DNA of 64,000 nucleotides from Prillingera fragicola (Eukaryota > Basidiomycota > Tremellomycetes > Trichosporonales > Trichosporonaceae). Shown here one piece after another: positions 41,568 to 52,917 of the stretch. Under the pieces are notes generated by a model. That model saw only the letters and a program-made list of their open reading frames with translations. It had not been told where the DNA came from and did not search any database. How positions within the stretch are numbered: the stretch's first letter is position 1; every line of letters begins with the position of its first letter. The DNA lies in assembly GCA_002335605.1 (NCBI GenBank), contig BEDY01000004.1:558001-622000 (forward strand), in the 5' to 3' direction. Made by a program: the position numbers and the translations under genes.

Positions 41568-43178
41568 ATGAGCTCGAGCTCGTCGCGACCCGACTCTGTC
41601 AGGGGTCTCTACTGTATGCTTTCTTTTCTCGACTACACTGACACGCAGCCCCGCCGGCAGAAGAATGGGTCTTCCTCCCCCCTACGGTCTCGCCCCCAGC
41701 TGCTGCTCCCCATCAACCCCCTACCCCAGCCCACCTGCCTACTACCTTTACGCCAGAAGATGAGGTTGACCTGGGACTTCCCAGTCCCGTTCAGCTCTTT
41801 GCCACACAGTTCATTATCACTGCGATGGGGCAGCCTTTCGACGTTGGAAAGACGCTGCTTCAGGTAGAGTACCGCCCACGCAAGCGGTTCGACACCATGA
41901 CGCCAGCTGTTGAGGAGCAGCAGCGCGACTGGGGCGCCGAAGACGACACTCTGTCCAGCCCCGATGAGGCAGACATCTACTTTTCCGACCGCTTGGAGGC
42001 GCCCTCGCAGCCTCTGGTTTCTGCACCAGCACCGGCTCCGGACGCCTCGGGCTATCTGTCGGATCGTGAGTTGGAGGGCAGTCAATGTGGAGCTCTTGCT
42101 GACACGTACCTTTCGCCTTGCTACCGCACAAATGCTTTTTTGTGTGTTGCCTACCCAATCACTATTCGTTATGGCGGTGATCGTCACATTCCACAGCTTC
42201 ACCGTCATGGCAGCTCAAGGACGACCCTGACATTTCACGCGGCAATGGCGTCTGGGGCATGATTCGACGCATTCGCGCTACGCCTTCAGAGGGTCTTCCA
42301 GGACTGTGGAAGGGACAGGTCGTTTCCACTGTGCATGCTGTGATGGCCACGCTTTTGCAGCCTCAGATCCACTCATTGCTCTTTGCTGCCGTGCCCAACA
42401 GTGGCACGGCGTTGCCGCTCGACTTTCCCCTCACGGCGCTGCCACACCCCGGCGTCCCACTCGTGCTGCAAGTTGGCTCTCACTTGCTCACGCAGATGAT
42501 GCTCTCCCCTCTGGAGATGGTGCGCACGCGCCTCATCGTCATGCCTGGCAGCCATCCCAGCACGCCCAGCAGCATGACGTTGTTGCGACGCACCATTGCC
42601 GAGGAGGGCGGCCTGAGTGCTCTGTGGCTGGCGCCCAATCTTCTTATCCCAGCGCTCCTGGAGCACACCTTGCGCCCTCTGTTCACTCTCTCCATTCCTC
42701 TAGTCCTGGAGCGCTGGCTGGGTCTTTCCCCTGATCTTGCACCGATCACGTACTCCCTCGCGGAACTTGGCCTCAACGTCGCATCTCTCCTTGTGATGCT
42801 TCCCATTGAGACTGTCCGCCGTCGCCTCCAGCTCCAGAGCAATCCTCCAGAGCATCACAAGCGTATCCGCTCTGTGGTCCGTCTGCGTGAGCGCGACTAC
42901 GTTGGTGTCGTCGAGGCCATGTGGCGTATCATGACCGAGGAGACTGCGGCCCCCCGCAAGCACCGCATGCACGTCAAGGACGAGGGAGGATGGTTCACAG
43001 GTGTGGCTCAGCTGTACCGTGGTGTAAGTCTGGAGTCTACTGCATATGGAGGCATTGTGCTGACGAGAAACAGTTCGGGATGGCCGTCACAGCCCACGTC
43101 ACCATGTTCAGTCTTGCCCAGGTCAGTGCTGGCCTTGGAGGCGGCCGCGGATTGGACTCGGGATGGAAGGAAATCTAA
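41568..43178 (+). CDS. UGO1: Mitochondrial carrier-like outer-membrane fusion protein (Ugo1 type)
   Basis: Ugo1 links the fusion GTPases Fzo1 and Mgm1 in mitochondrial fusion. Start ATG at 41568; the first exon is short (MSSSSSRPDSVRGLY) and a 35-nt intron follows. The protein has a Pro-rich N-terminus, then PSPVQLFATQFIITAMGQPFDVGKTLLQV, a divergent Ser/Asp-rich loop, an intron, SWQLKDDPDISRGNGVWGMIRRI, and carrier-like repeats with degenerate signature sequences LLSPLEMVRTRL and LLVMLPIETVRRRL. The ends of the carrier modules are altered relative to transporters, as in Ugo1. The last intron is just before FGMAVTAHVTMF and the stop is at 43176-43178; roughly 485 residues. An ordinary inner-membrane carrier is possible but less likely. 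Head-to-head with GEM1. Confidence 0.85.
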
Positions 43179-43338
43179 TGGCTGGTGTATACATGCATAT
43201 TCTTCACAACTTCTTCGCCATGCTGCTGCAATGCTGATGGGCAATCGTTATCGTTGGCGAGATATTGTACCGATGTGATTGAAGGCGGAGTCGTGTGGCG
43301 GCGTGGCGGCGAACCCGTTTCCCAAGACGACTCGCATA

Positions 43339-45915
43339 CTACGAGGCTTCGCCTGTGGCCGTCTCACCCTGGTCCTTCAAGCGTCCGTCGACCAAGGGAC
43401 ACACAATGGCCAACTCCTCGCCTAGCCCCTTGACCTCCTCCAATACGCCTGGAGTGCCATTGCCCGGCGTTGTATCCGCCGACTTGCCAGCGCGCTGATT
43501 ACGCAGCTTGTCACCGAGACACGCGTCGACGCTGCTCATGTGCTCGTGCTTGGCGACGTGCATGACTTCACGAATCGTCACCCAGTCGTGCTCGACGACG
43601 TGGCGGCGCAGAATGCCCCAGGTGCTGCTGGAGATGCTGGCGAAAGATGTGTCCATTTCGGCGGCCGAGTGCGCATCAAGGTGGCGCGTCGCCTGTCGCG
43701 GAGAGCTAGCCAGTGACGAAACGGGTGAGGTTTGGTGCTGCTGGCGCGCGCGAGAGAGAACCTTCAGTGTCTTCGCCGAGAGGTGTTGGTGATGTGCGTC
43801 GACGAGCTGCTTCTGACGGAAGATGAATGCCGAACCTATAGTCAGCTACATTTCTTCAAGTGCCTTACCAAGTAGGAATGATCGCAGAATGCTGCTCATG
43901 GTCTGACCATTTTCATGATCAATAATCATCTTGCGACCCTTGAGCGCCTCGAATCCATCAAAGCCGTCGGCCATGTACTGGCGCGTGACGATCCGGTACA
44001 TGCGTCCACCCTCGACCCGCTGGATAGGCTCACCCAGCACTGGTGACGTCTGTTTGACGACAACACGTGTGCCATCCTGGTTGTCGACAAAGTCGACCAG
44101 CTCATCGGGATCTTCGATCTCATCATGCTCTCGAGTTTTGACGGTCAGATGGATAGAGTTGACACGCTCTCCGGGTGGCTTGCGGTGATCCCAGTCTACA
44201 GCAAGACCAGCGATGACAGGGAATCGTCCCTCCTGTGCAGGCCATTTGCTGAGCGAGCTCTCCAGGGTATCCCAAATTCCCTTGCCGTCGATCTCAAGGC
44301 AGACGACAGGATCATCAAAGGGAAAGATTTCTGGAGGTCAGAGTCACACAGCTCCATGGAACTCACCAAGGATATCCCCAAGGGTGATCTTGCCCGGACC
44401 ATACTGCGAGTCACCTCGAAGTGTCCCTCCACAAACGATAACAGCGTCCGCGCCGCCTGCGTCCTCGGCCTTCTGCAGTTCGTTCGAGTTCTCTTTCTCA
44501 AACTCGACGCGATTCCCGTCAACCAGACTTTCGTCGTATGCGTGCATGAGCACATCAGCTACCCAGTTGCCAAGACCAGTCTCGCGTGTCCGCACTTCCT
44601 CTGACCGTGCGTCAAAGGGAGTGAGAGTGAAGCAGACTGGTTGGCTCAGGGTTGTGGTGACTGATGCCAGAAGACGTTTCACAAGGTGGTCAACTTCGGG
44701 GGATGAGGGAGAGGAGGGGAGCACATAGTGATGCTTGCCCGTGAGCTTCGTGATAACCCGGCGGCGAACAGCATTTTCGTTGGGCGGGGAGAGCTCAACA
44801 TTGACCTCGGACAGGTCGCGAAAGTCAGTGCCAGACTTTACAAGTCGTGCGTTGACGTCGTCACGCGCAACAGGCTGATCACGAGGACCAACATATCCTT
44901 CCCACGAATCCGCTCCCTTGCCAATCTGTCGTTAGCACTACTTGGTTGGATCACGTACGTAGTAAATCTGATCTGTCAGCGCCTGCCATACTCATAAGCT
45001 TACATGATCGTGCCCTCCAACAACAAGATCGATGCCGTGTTCGTTCTCCGTGTCCTTAGCCGACGTGGCGCCCAGCTCCTGTGCAAGCTTGAGATCCTAG
45101 TGGTCAGCGTGTTCACCGACAGCACCTACGTTTGGAACACGGGAGTGGGTAATGGCAATGATTATATCAACACGATGCTCCCCCTTTGGGTCACGCAGCT
45201 CCTTTGAGAGTTCCAGAGCCACATCCTTCATCTGGCGATAACGAAACGTGTCCGGCCAGGACGGGATGGTTGCAATCCAATCCCTGTCGGTCAGCGCCAC
45301 GTTTGACGAGGCAAACCTACTCTTCAACCAGACCAATCATGCCAATCCTCACACCACAGCGCTCGACCACGGCAAAGCGCCTCAACGGCACTGGTGACTC
45401 GCCCGTGTTGACGTTGTATACATTGCTGAGGAGCCACGGAAAGTCTTGGCCGCCGATCAACTTGGTCATGTGGGGATAGCCTTAACGTTAGCCATTTTGC
45501 CCCGTGTACATGACGTACCAAAGTCAAAGTCGTGATTTCCTAAATGTCAGCTCGGCCGGACCGTCTCTTAACTCACCGACGCATGCGCAGTCCACTTTCA
45601 TAGCGTTCATGATAGGAACCTTCCAAAGTTAGGGCAGGCAACGTGTCCGTCACTCACCATATGCGATCCTCGAGTAACTGAACTCTCTACAGATGGAGAA
45701 TAGAGGTCTCCTGCAAAGAGGACGAGCCCATCCTTGTCGCCGTCGATTCGTGTAGCCCACTGCTCGCGCAAGACTTCGACGAGTTTGGCAAACTGCCCGA
45801 CTCGAATCTCAGCGCCCTCCTCATACTTCGACTCCGGGCTTCCGGGCTGCGGTACGAAACGCTGGCGGACACGATAGACGTCGTTGAAGCAGAGTAACGG
45901 AACGCTGAGAGACAT
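43339..45915 (-). CDS. Metallophosphoesterase / 5'-nucleotidase family protein
   Basis: Start at 45915 (MSLSVPLLCFNDVYRVRQRF), no signal peptide, so probably cytosolic. Calcineurin-like N-terminal domain: FNDVYR, LFAGDLYSPS, CVGNHDFDFG, IIAITHSRVP and VVGGHDH; then the 5'-nucleotidase C-terminal domain (CGGTLRGDSQYGPGKITLGDIL, GKGIWDTLESSLS, YMADGFDGFEAL). A His/Ser-rich tail follows and ends at 43341-43339. About 700 residues. Many short introns; between VGGHDH and IGKGADSWEGY there is a 9-nt exon (44967-44959, Ile-Tyr-Tyr) flanked by 36- and 33-nt introns. In the first metal motif the usual His of NDxH is replaced (ND-V-Y-R). Substrate is likely a nucleotide or related phosphate, but this is inferred from the family. 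A CACGTG lies at 45996-46001, about 81 bp upstream. Confidence 0.87.
44959..44967 (-). other. 9-nt microexon (Ile-Tyr-Tyr) in the 5'-nucleotidase gene
   Basis: Flanked by introns 45003-44968 (donor GTAAGC, acceptor CAG) and 44958-44926 (donor GTACGT, acceptor CAG). Splicing both gives GGHDHIYYIGKGADSWEGY, which matches the family's GGHDHxYY motif. Confidence 0.8.
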
Positions 45916-45995
45916 TCTAGGTGAGTAATAGGGAGAAGGAGAGTTCAGACTGCACCAGTATCGAGACGTATCCACAAGGCAGTAACCGTGGGGGT

Positions 45996-46001
45996 CACGT
46001 G
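45996..46001. promoter_or_regulatory. CACGTG upstream of the 5'-nucleotidase gene
   Basis: An E-box core 81 bp upstream of the start codon at 45915. Confidence 0.35.
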
Positions 46002-46197
46002 GGTGCGGGGCTCCAGGCGATCACAAGGCACCAGATGTCATCGACCTCCACAAACAAGAACATGTACAAATGATTCTCAAGAAGACATTTGGTTTGACAA
46101 TATGCATTCCGCAGGCAAAATGAGAAAAAATAGTATAATAATATAAGACAATATAACGGTCCCCACTGGCGGACCGTAATGCTCCGAATCAGACCTT

Positions 46198-48238
46198 CTA
46201 CTCTCGGTACGTCTGTTGCATAGCTGCCTTCTCGTCGAGGCCAGCCGAGTGGTTCTCTGAGACGGACGCCGAGTGGTTCTCTGAGGGGGATGTCGAGTGA
46301 ACCGATTCGTCCTCTGAACTGTTAAATCCATTCTCGTGAACTTCAACGTCAAAGGGATCCACGACAGTCGAGGCGAACTTGCGAGCCGAGACTCGTCTCT
46401 CGAACAGGATGTCAATCTCAGCAAAGGTTCGGCCGGTGGGTTCGGGGATACGGAAGTAACAGTCTGATCGGTTAGTACAGCGTCTCAATATGTAGCCCGC
46501 AGGAGGGCTCCACTGTGCGACTCACAGATAATACACAGGAAGCATGAACCTCCCCAGAAGAAACCAGCAAAGTTGCCCCAGTTCCACGCGTCCGTGTTGA
46601 GCATGTAAGGGGTGAGCACCGAGCAGACGATGCCGATAATGTTGTACAAGTTGCGCCCAAGGACAATCGTCTTGATCTGGAGACGACGCGAGGAAATCTC
46701 AGAGACGAGCGAGTAGCAGACTGTGCCCACGGTGAGCTGGTAGAACGCGGCCCAGATGATCATCATTGCTCCCGTCGCCATTGACGACTGGTTCACGTGT
46801 GACTCCGGTACAAGACCGAGAAAGCCCATGACGAAAAGCGAGACACACAGGCCGCACAAGCCGTAGAGATAGAGGCTGCGGCGACCAATGCCCCATGCCA
46901 TGAGCGCCCACGCGCCGAACACTCCAACGCAGTTGATCGAGTACTGGCCAAGCGCAAAGTTGTACGAGTTGGATTTGTCGACTCCAGCCTCTGCGAGTCG
47001 TTAGATGTTGGAGGCAGGCGTGAGGTCTGAGAAAGACTTGAAGACTTACTAGTCAGGAAGTAGGCAGAGTAGCCACTGAAAGAGTTTCCAGCAAGGTTCT
47101 GGATAGCCCAGACCATGCAGACGATTTCCGTACGACGAAGGTCCGTGCCCTTGAAACAATCGAGGTAGGAAGCACCCTTGCTAAACTTGGTCTCAAGCTC
47201 ATGAGTGTGGCGCATCATGTCAACCGTCTCGTCGGCGTTGAAGTTGGTCTCGCGATTCAGAGAAGTCAATCTAAGAAGACTCTTCTTGGCATCCTCATAG
47301 CGGCCCTTCCTCACAAGCCACCACGGCGATTCGGGGGCAAGCAGAACACCGATAAGGAGGGGAACGGGCCAAATCCACTGCAGAGCCCAGGGAAGACGGA
47401 AACTCCATTCTCCGGGACGGTTGACCTGGGAGCGAATGACACCGATGCCGATGACCTGTCCAAGACCCCAACAGAAGTTGACGTAGCAGGTGAGGTATCC
47501 TCGGAGCGCAACGGGACAGACTTCAGACGCATAAGTAATTGTGAGAGTCTGGAAGACACCCCAAGGAATACCGCAGAGAATCTCGCCAACGAGCACGGTG
47601 GGGAGGTTTTGGGCAGTCTACGGAGTCAGTTGTTGATTCATACAAAGTCACAAGCAGACTCACAACAAAGATGGCGATAAATCCACAAATGCAGATGAGG
47701 CAGGTCATAACAGTGTAGCGGTAGCCAAAGCGCTCGGAAACGAAGCCATTGCTGCAGTATGTGAGCGCGTTTCACGGGTTCAAAGTGGTGTTCCAACTTA
47801 CATGAAGAGACCGATGATCTCACCAACATTGCAACCATTGCTCAGACCTGCCTGCCATGGGGCAGGGACTTCATATTCGCCCTTCTTGTTGAGCTGTCCA
47901 AACTTATAGTTGAACTGATCGAATGCGTAGAAGTTGCCCAAGAGGCAAACATCATAGCCCTCCATCACGATGCAGGTGGAGATGAGGATTGACCAGCCGA
48001 CAGCCTTGGGATAGAGCTTGAGACCTGAGAGTCAGCTTCAAGTGTACGCCCAGATAGACTCACCCTGCCAGAGGCTCATCTCGTGCTCGGCTTCGGTGGC
48101 ACGCTTCGCGTTGGCCAACAAGTCTGCGGGCAATTCCTCGTTGATGCGCGTGGTGGGGCGCTCAAGAGAATGCCTCACAGTGGCGTGGTCGAGCGGCGCG
48201 TCCGCCGACCTCCTGGCTTCTTCTACAGAAACCGACAT
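46198..48238 (-). CDS. MFS sugar porter, alpha-glucoside:H+ symporter type
   Basis: Plasma-membrane sugar uptake. Start at 48238 (MSVSVEEARRSADAPL); the long cytosolic N-terminus is followed by 12 predicted segments. Motifs: ISTCIVMEGYDVCLLGN in TM1, PAPWQAGLSNGCNVGEIIGLF, PTVLVGEILCGIPWGVFQTL, YASEVCPVALRG, PESPWWLVRKGRY in the central loop, and PEPTGRTFAEIDILFERRVSA after TM12. The PESPWWLVRKGR and GLSNGxNVGEIIG sequences match maltose and general alpha-glucoside permeases better than hexose or myo-inositol carriers (which have ESPRWL). The Ser/Glu-rich tail has a 7-residue repeat (SENHSAS/SENHSAG). About 580 residues, six or so introns. Divergent from myo-inositol oxygenase with 1.3 kb between starts. 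Confidence 0.9.
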
Positions 48239-49538
48239 TATACACAGCTGGCAAACGCCGTCGGATCGCTAGTGTGAAGAAAGAAAAGGTGTTGTTGGGA
48301 TAGTGTTGAAAGATTATTGACAACACGAAAACAGTTCCTTGCCGGAATGTAAATATCAAGTCTCGGCGACGGCTTAATTTATCCAGCGACCTCTTGGCTA
48401 GTTGTGCCCACCTTTTATATGCTTTTACGAGCGAGCAGTTACACGGCATGCACGGCTCCCGTGTACACAAGCACCCCCGCATGGCTTTCCATAGGGCCGC
48501 CCCTCTACGCGCAACTGGGATGCGAGGTAACCGGCTAGTGCCGACTACCCGCGGGCTCCCGGCATATTGGGTTTGTTGTTGCCCCACATTCCCTCGCTTC
48601 GTTCAGCCCACCGGCCTTCTCACCGAGTCCCCAGGCGCTGGTATGCGCGTCCAGAAGCGTTTCCACTGCGCTAACAAAGGTGGGCTTGATGCATGGCCTG
48701 CCCGGCTGCGCCGACAAGAGTCGTGACTGAGACTACAGGCTCCAGGGCTGCCGCCTTTGGATGCGGAGCTGGCCTTTGGACGGATGGACGGCATTTGAGC
48801 CGGGATATCGGCTCCTCTCACTGTGGCGCAATTCTGGCGAATAACGAGTCTAGGACAATTCAGGAGGTAAAGCGATGAGGAAGATGTGAGTAAGATGTCG
48901 ACCGCGACTCTAAGAGTGTTTCCAGCGTCCGCGACAGAGTAGTAGTCGCCGAGATAGTGATAAGACGAAGTGAGTTGCAATGGCATGCAGCTGGATGGTC
49001 TGTGTGAAGTGACGGGCGGTTTCCAGGGAGGCGGTCCGGTTGCAGTCCGATATCGGAGCCACGTTCCTGAAGTGTGGCCGATTCGGATCAGAATCGGAGT
49101 GAAATCGGACCTCGGTCGGCATGTTGGCAGCTCTGTCCGCCGCACCTCCGCTGCCTGTACGCGTCTTTGTTGCATTCCTGCCGGATAAGCAGGGACATGG
49201 CAGGGAAAATATGTGGAAAAGAGGCGGAAGGTTGTTTCTCAGCATGGTATAGTGGTCCTTTTCCGGGCCGACGCCGGACGGCCCTCTGCCTTTCCTTGCA
49301 CCCAGCAGCGCTGGGTTACAGTGAGCGCAGTGCGAAAGACCGACCACGGCAGTGCCAGAGCAAATCCAAATGAAAGGATTTGGCAAAGCATGGAGGGAAT
49401 AACGGACCTACGGACGAACATCTTCACGGCCAACCGACCGAGCGATGTGACCAGTGATTATAAGACTACCACAGTGCCCACTGTCATCTCCACACACCAT
49501 CACTTCACTCCCAATCACCTGCAGCTCAAATAATAATC
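48239..49538. other. Divergent region between the sugar porter and MIOX
   Basis: About 1.3 kb with two promoters. The ORFs here show no domains. A stretch at 49243-49254 (ATGGTATAGTGG) resembles a tRNA A-box, but there is no matching B-box or acceptor stem. Confidence 0.55.
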
Positions 49539-50613
49539 ATGCACGCTCCAGAGGTTACCGACCACATCAAGGACGTCGCCACTAAGCTCGACGAGGTGTC
49601 TGACAACATCGACAAGGTCAACATCCTCAAGGGCCAGGCCAAGAAGGACGCCGAGTTCGAGGATGCATCCAAGTTCGATGCCGAGAAGGACAAGGATGCC
49701 TTCCGCCAGTACGAGGATGCTTGCGACGGCGTCAAGAAGTTCTACGCTGTGAGTATATCATCAACCGGCAGCTTTGTGTGGGGTGGCGGTTACTTTGTCA
49801 AATGTGGCGAGTGCCCATTTCGAAGTGGCTAACCTCCCGCCTTCTCCGGCCACGGATCTAAGCACGGGTTTAAAGCAGCAACTGACAGTCACGCAGGAGC
49901 AGCACGCAAAGCAGACTCTGGCATTCAACCTCAAGGTCCGCGAGGGTATGGAGCAGACTGTTCGCGCCCGCATGACCGTCTGGGAGGCCATGGAGCTTCT
50001 CAATGAGCTTGTCGACGAGTCGGACCCTGACACTTCCGTCGGCCAGATCGACCACCTTCTCCAAACCGCAGAGGCCATCCGCCGCGACGGCAAGCCCGAC
50101 TGGATGCAGCTCACTGGTCTCATCCACGACCTCGGCAAGCTTCTCTGCTTCTTTGGAGCCGATGGCCAGTGGGACGTTGTTGGTGACACTTTTGTCGTTG
50201 GCTGCAAGTTCTCGGACAAGATTGTCTACCCCGAGACCTTCAAGGCTAACCCCGACTACAACGACCCCAAGCTCATGACCGAGTGCGGTATCTACGAGCC
50301 TGGCTGCGGCATGGACAACGTCCTCCTTTCTTGGGGTCACGACGAGTACATTTACCACATCATGAAGCGCCAGTCCAAGCTTCCCAAGGAGGCCCTTTCC
50401 ATGCTTCGCTACCACTCGTTCTACCCATGGCACCGTGAGGGTGCCTACCGCCACCTCATGAACGCCGACGACGAGGTTCAGCTCAAGGCTGTCCTTGCCT
50501 TCAACCCTTACGACCTCTACAGCAAGACCGACAGCCCTCCTGTGGTCTCCGAGCTTAAGCCTTACTACATGTCTCTCATTGAGAAGTACATCCCAGGGGA
50601 GATTGAGTGGTAA
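49539..50613 (+). CDS. Myo-inositol oxygenase
   Basis: Di-iron enzyme that cleaves myo-inositol to D-glucuronate, the first step of inositol catabolism; cytosolic. Start ATG at 49539 (MHAPEVTDHIKDVATKLDEV), a single intron (49750-49894, 145 nt), stop at 50611-50613; 309 residues, close to other MIOX proteins plus a fungal N-terminal extension. The core contains the iron ligands: DHLLQTAEAIR (His), GLIHDLGKLL (His-Asp), WGHDEYIYH (His) and YHSFYPWHREGAY (His), with AFNPYDLYSK near the C-terminus. All signature residues are present. It is divergent from a sugar porter, which could bring in an inositol glycoside; that is inference. Confidence 0.97.
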
Positions 50614-51240
50614 TGATTTCGACACTATTTTTAAAGGGAAAGGTAGAGGGTGTCACCGTGCCACACGATAAAAGGGGCCGGCTGTACGACGAGCATTAGA
50701 CGCATTGTATATAGTATATAGATTCAAGGGACATTGCAGCCCCATGCTTCTCACATAGGGGACTCTCCACCACACTCTATGCATGAGAGATTCTCGGAAC
50801 GCATGGGACAACAAAGTCTTGAGTTGTTGGATCGTGTACATCGGGCTGCGCCTTAACTCTACGCAGATCGTGCAGATCAAACTGCGGTTGGACTTGCACT
50901 TGGACCTGAATGAGAGTCCTGATCAGCACCTTGTTGTCTGCAACTGTGGCTGATGAGCAGTGGCAAGTGGATCACCAGATCACCAGCTCACCAGCCTGCG
51001 TCCAACACCGAATACTTGCCACAGCGCCACAGCAGGAGTCGCTCGAAACCGGTCGCCGGCCCGACATCCGTTGGAGGCTGTTGAGTGGCAAAAACACGGA
51101 ATTAAATCCCCACGTGCCCCACCCTAATCCCCGCGGTGATACGACTGTGGCCTCGCTGGACGTGTCTCTTGGGTGAGCCCTGCATCATCTTACGTTGCAA
51201 CTTATTCGGCGCCGAAGCCTATCAAGTGCTCGACAACATC
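50614..51240. other. Intergenic region between MIOX and the J-protein gene
   Basis: About 0.6 kb. It has a short TA-rich run (TGTATATAGTATATAG around 50706-50721) and a CACGTG at 51111-51116, 125-130 bp upstream of the next start. No gene is supported. Confidence 0.5.
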
Positions 51241-52751
51241 ATGGAAGTCAACAAAGAGGAGGCGATTCGCTGCCTGAGCATTGCGCAGAGGCATCGGGGT
51301 GCGTCAAATCTCCCCTCGGCCCTCAAGTTTGCTCGCAAGAGTGTCTCGCTTTACAGCACCCCGGAAGGCGAAGCGATGGTCGTCGTTATCGAGCGCGAGA
51401 TTGCCACTGGAGGCAGCTCGAGCTCTGCCGACGCAGCCAGTAATGGCGAAAAGGCAAAATCGTCCGGCGCATCAACCCCAGCAGGTGCAGGGACTCCCAA
51501 AGAGTCCTCCGCCAAGGCCTCTGGTGTTGAGGAGCACATGACGAACGCACGCGCACGCGGGGCCTCCGCCAGGAAGGAGGCGCCCAAGCCAGAGAAGCGC
51601 GAGTACTCCGTCAAGCAGACTGAGGTGGTCGCAAGGGTCAAGCGCTGCCGCCACCACGAGTACTATGAGATTCTTGCTGGTACGTAGCCGCGCCACCAGG
51701 GCGAGCTCCAATCTGACAAACAGTCGAGAAGACGTGTACCGACTCCGAGGTCAAGCGGGCGTACAAGAAGCTCGCTTTGGCATTGCATCCCGACAAGAAT
51801 GGCGCACCAGGTGCCGATGAGGCGTTCAAGAGTGTGTAGAGCGGTATCGCTGCAAGGATCCAGCTGACACATGCAGTGGTGTCCAAGGCATTCCAGGTGC
51901 TCTCAGACGACAACCTTCGCGCGGCGTACGACCGGAACCCTGGAGGAGACCCAACCCAGCGCGGGCACCGCGGGGGTGGCGGCGGTGGTGGCATGCGAGG
52001 CTTCAATGGCGGGATGCACCCGGGCTTCAACGGCGGCTTTGGAGGCGAAGTCAATCCCGAAGACTTGTTCAACATGTTCTTCGGAGGCGGTGGGGGCGGC
52101 TTTGGAGGTCAGTCACCATTCGGCGGTGGCGGACCCCGTGTCTACACCTTTGGTGGAAACCGCGGTGGCAACCAGTTCAACGCTCGGCGTGCTCGCCAAG
52201 CCGCTGCTGGTATGGAGGACAACCAGTCTCCCTTCCTGGCACTGCTGCCCATCGGTCTGCTCATTTTGTTTGTTCTCTTCTCGCTTCTGCCTACCCTCTT
52301 CTCTGGTCCCTTCACTCCTGATCCCAACTATTCGTTTTCGGCCAGCAGGACGTACAACGTGCCCCGTACCACTTGGCAGCGTGGCGTGGCCTACCACGTC
52401 AACAAAGACGAGTGGACCCAGTCGGGTATCTGGCAGAGCGTGCCTGAGGAGAAGCGTAACCGCAAGGATGCCGCAATGTTCTCGTCCAAACTTCGTGGGT
52501 TTGAGCGTGGCGTTGAGGAACTGCACATCAGGCAACTCCAGCACGAGGTGAGATATAATTTGCGCGGTTGAGCACTCGAAACTGACATCCAGTGCCACAA
52601 CTTCAACGCGGTCAAGCAGCGCAAGATTGCAGACGAGGCTGGCCTCTTCGGATGGGGCGCCGACTACGACAGGATCCGCGAGTTGCGCGCCGAGAAGAAC
52701 AAGGCGTGCGAGCAGCTCCGTTCATGGGGTGTCACGCAGCAGGGGTTCTAG
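51241..52751 (+). CDS. ER-membrane J-domain co-chaperone (DNAJB12/Hlj1 type)
   Basis: Hsp70 co-chaperone at the cytosolic face of the ER, in quality control. Start ATG at 51241 ([19 protein letters not shown]). A TPR-like N-terminal helix region ([12 protein letters not shown]) and a Ser/Ala/Lys-rich linker precede the J domain, which is split by two introns: [10 protein letters not shown], then [19 protein letters not shown] with the HPD motif, then [19 protein letters not shown] Gly/Phe-rich region, one membrane segment ([18 protein letters not shown]) and a DUF1977-like C-terminal part ([16 protein letters not shown] ... [12 protein letters not shown]) follow. Stop at 52749-52751; about 450 residues. 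Length and domain order fit DNAJB12/14; the yeast Hlj1 is shorter. Confidence 0.92.
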
Positions 52752-52917
52752 TGGCAAGGAGCCGCAGCTTGGTCAATGGCATTTATGTAAGCATGGGTAG
52801 AAGTTTTGGTAGTTGAATAGAGTTATACTGTAGGAGTGCATCCAATGTATGCTGTGTGCTGCATAAATACTCTCACAGCCTCCTAACACTGTGCACAATA
52901 TCCCATGCAAGTCTAGT

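Noticed and set aside
49235..49330. tRNA-like A-box (ATGGTATAGTGG)
   Set aside because: Matches the D-arm of Asp/Glu tRNAs, but no B-box (GGTTCGAATCC type), no pairing acceptor stem and no anticodon arm follow. Probably chance.
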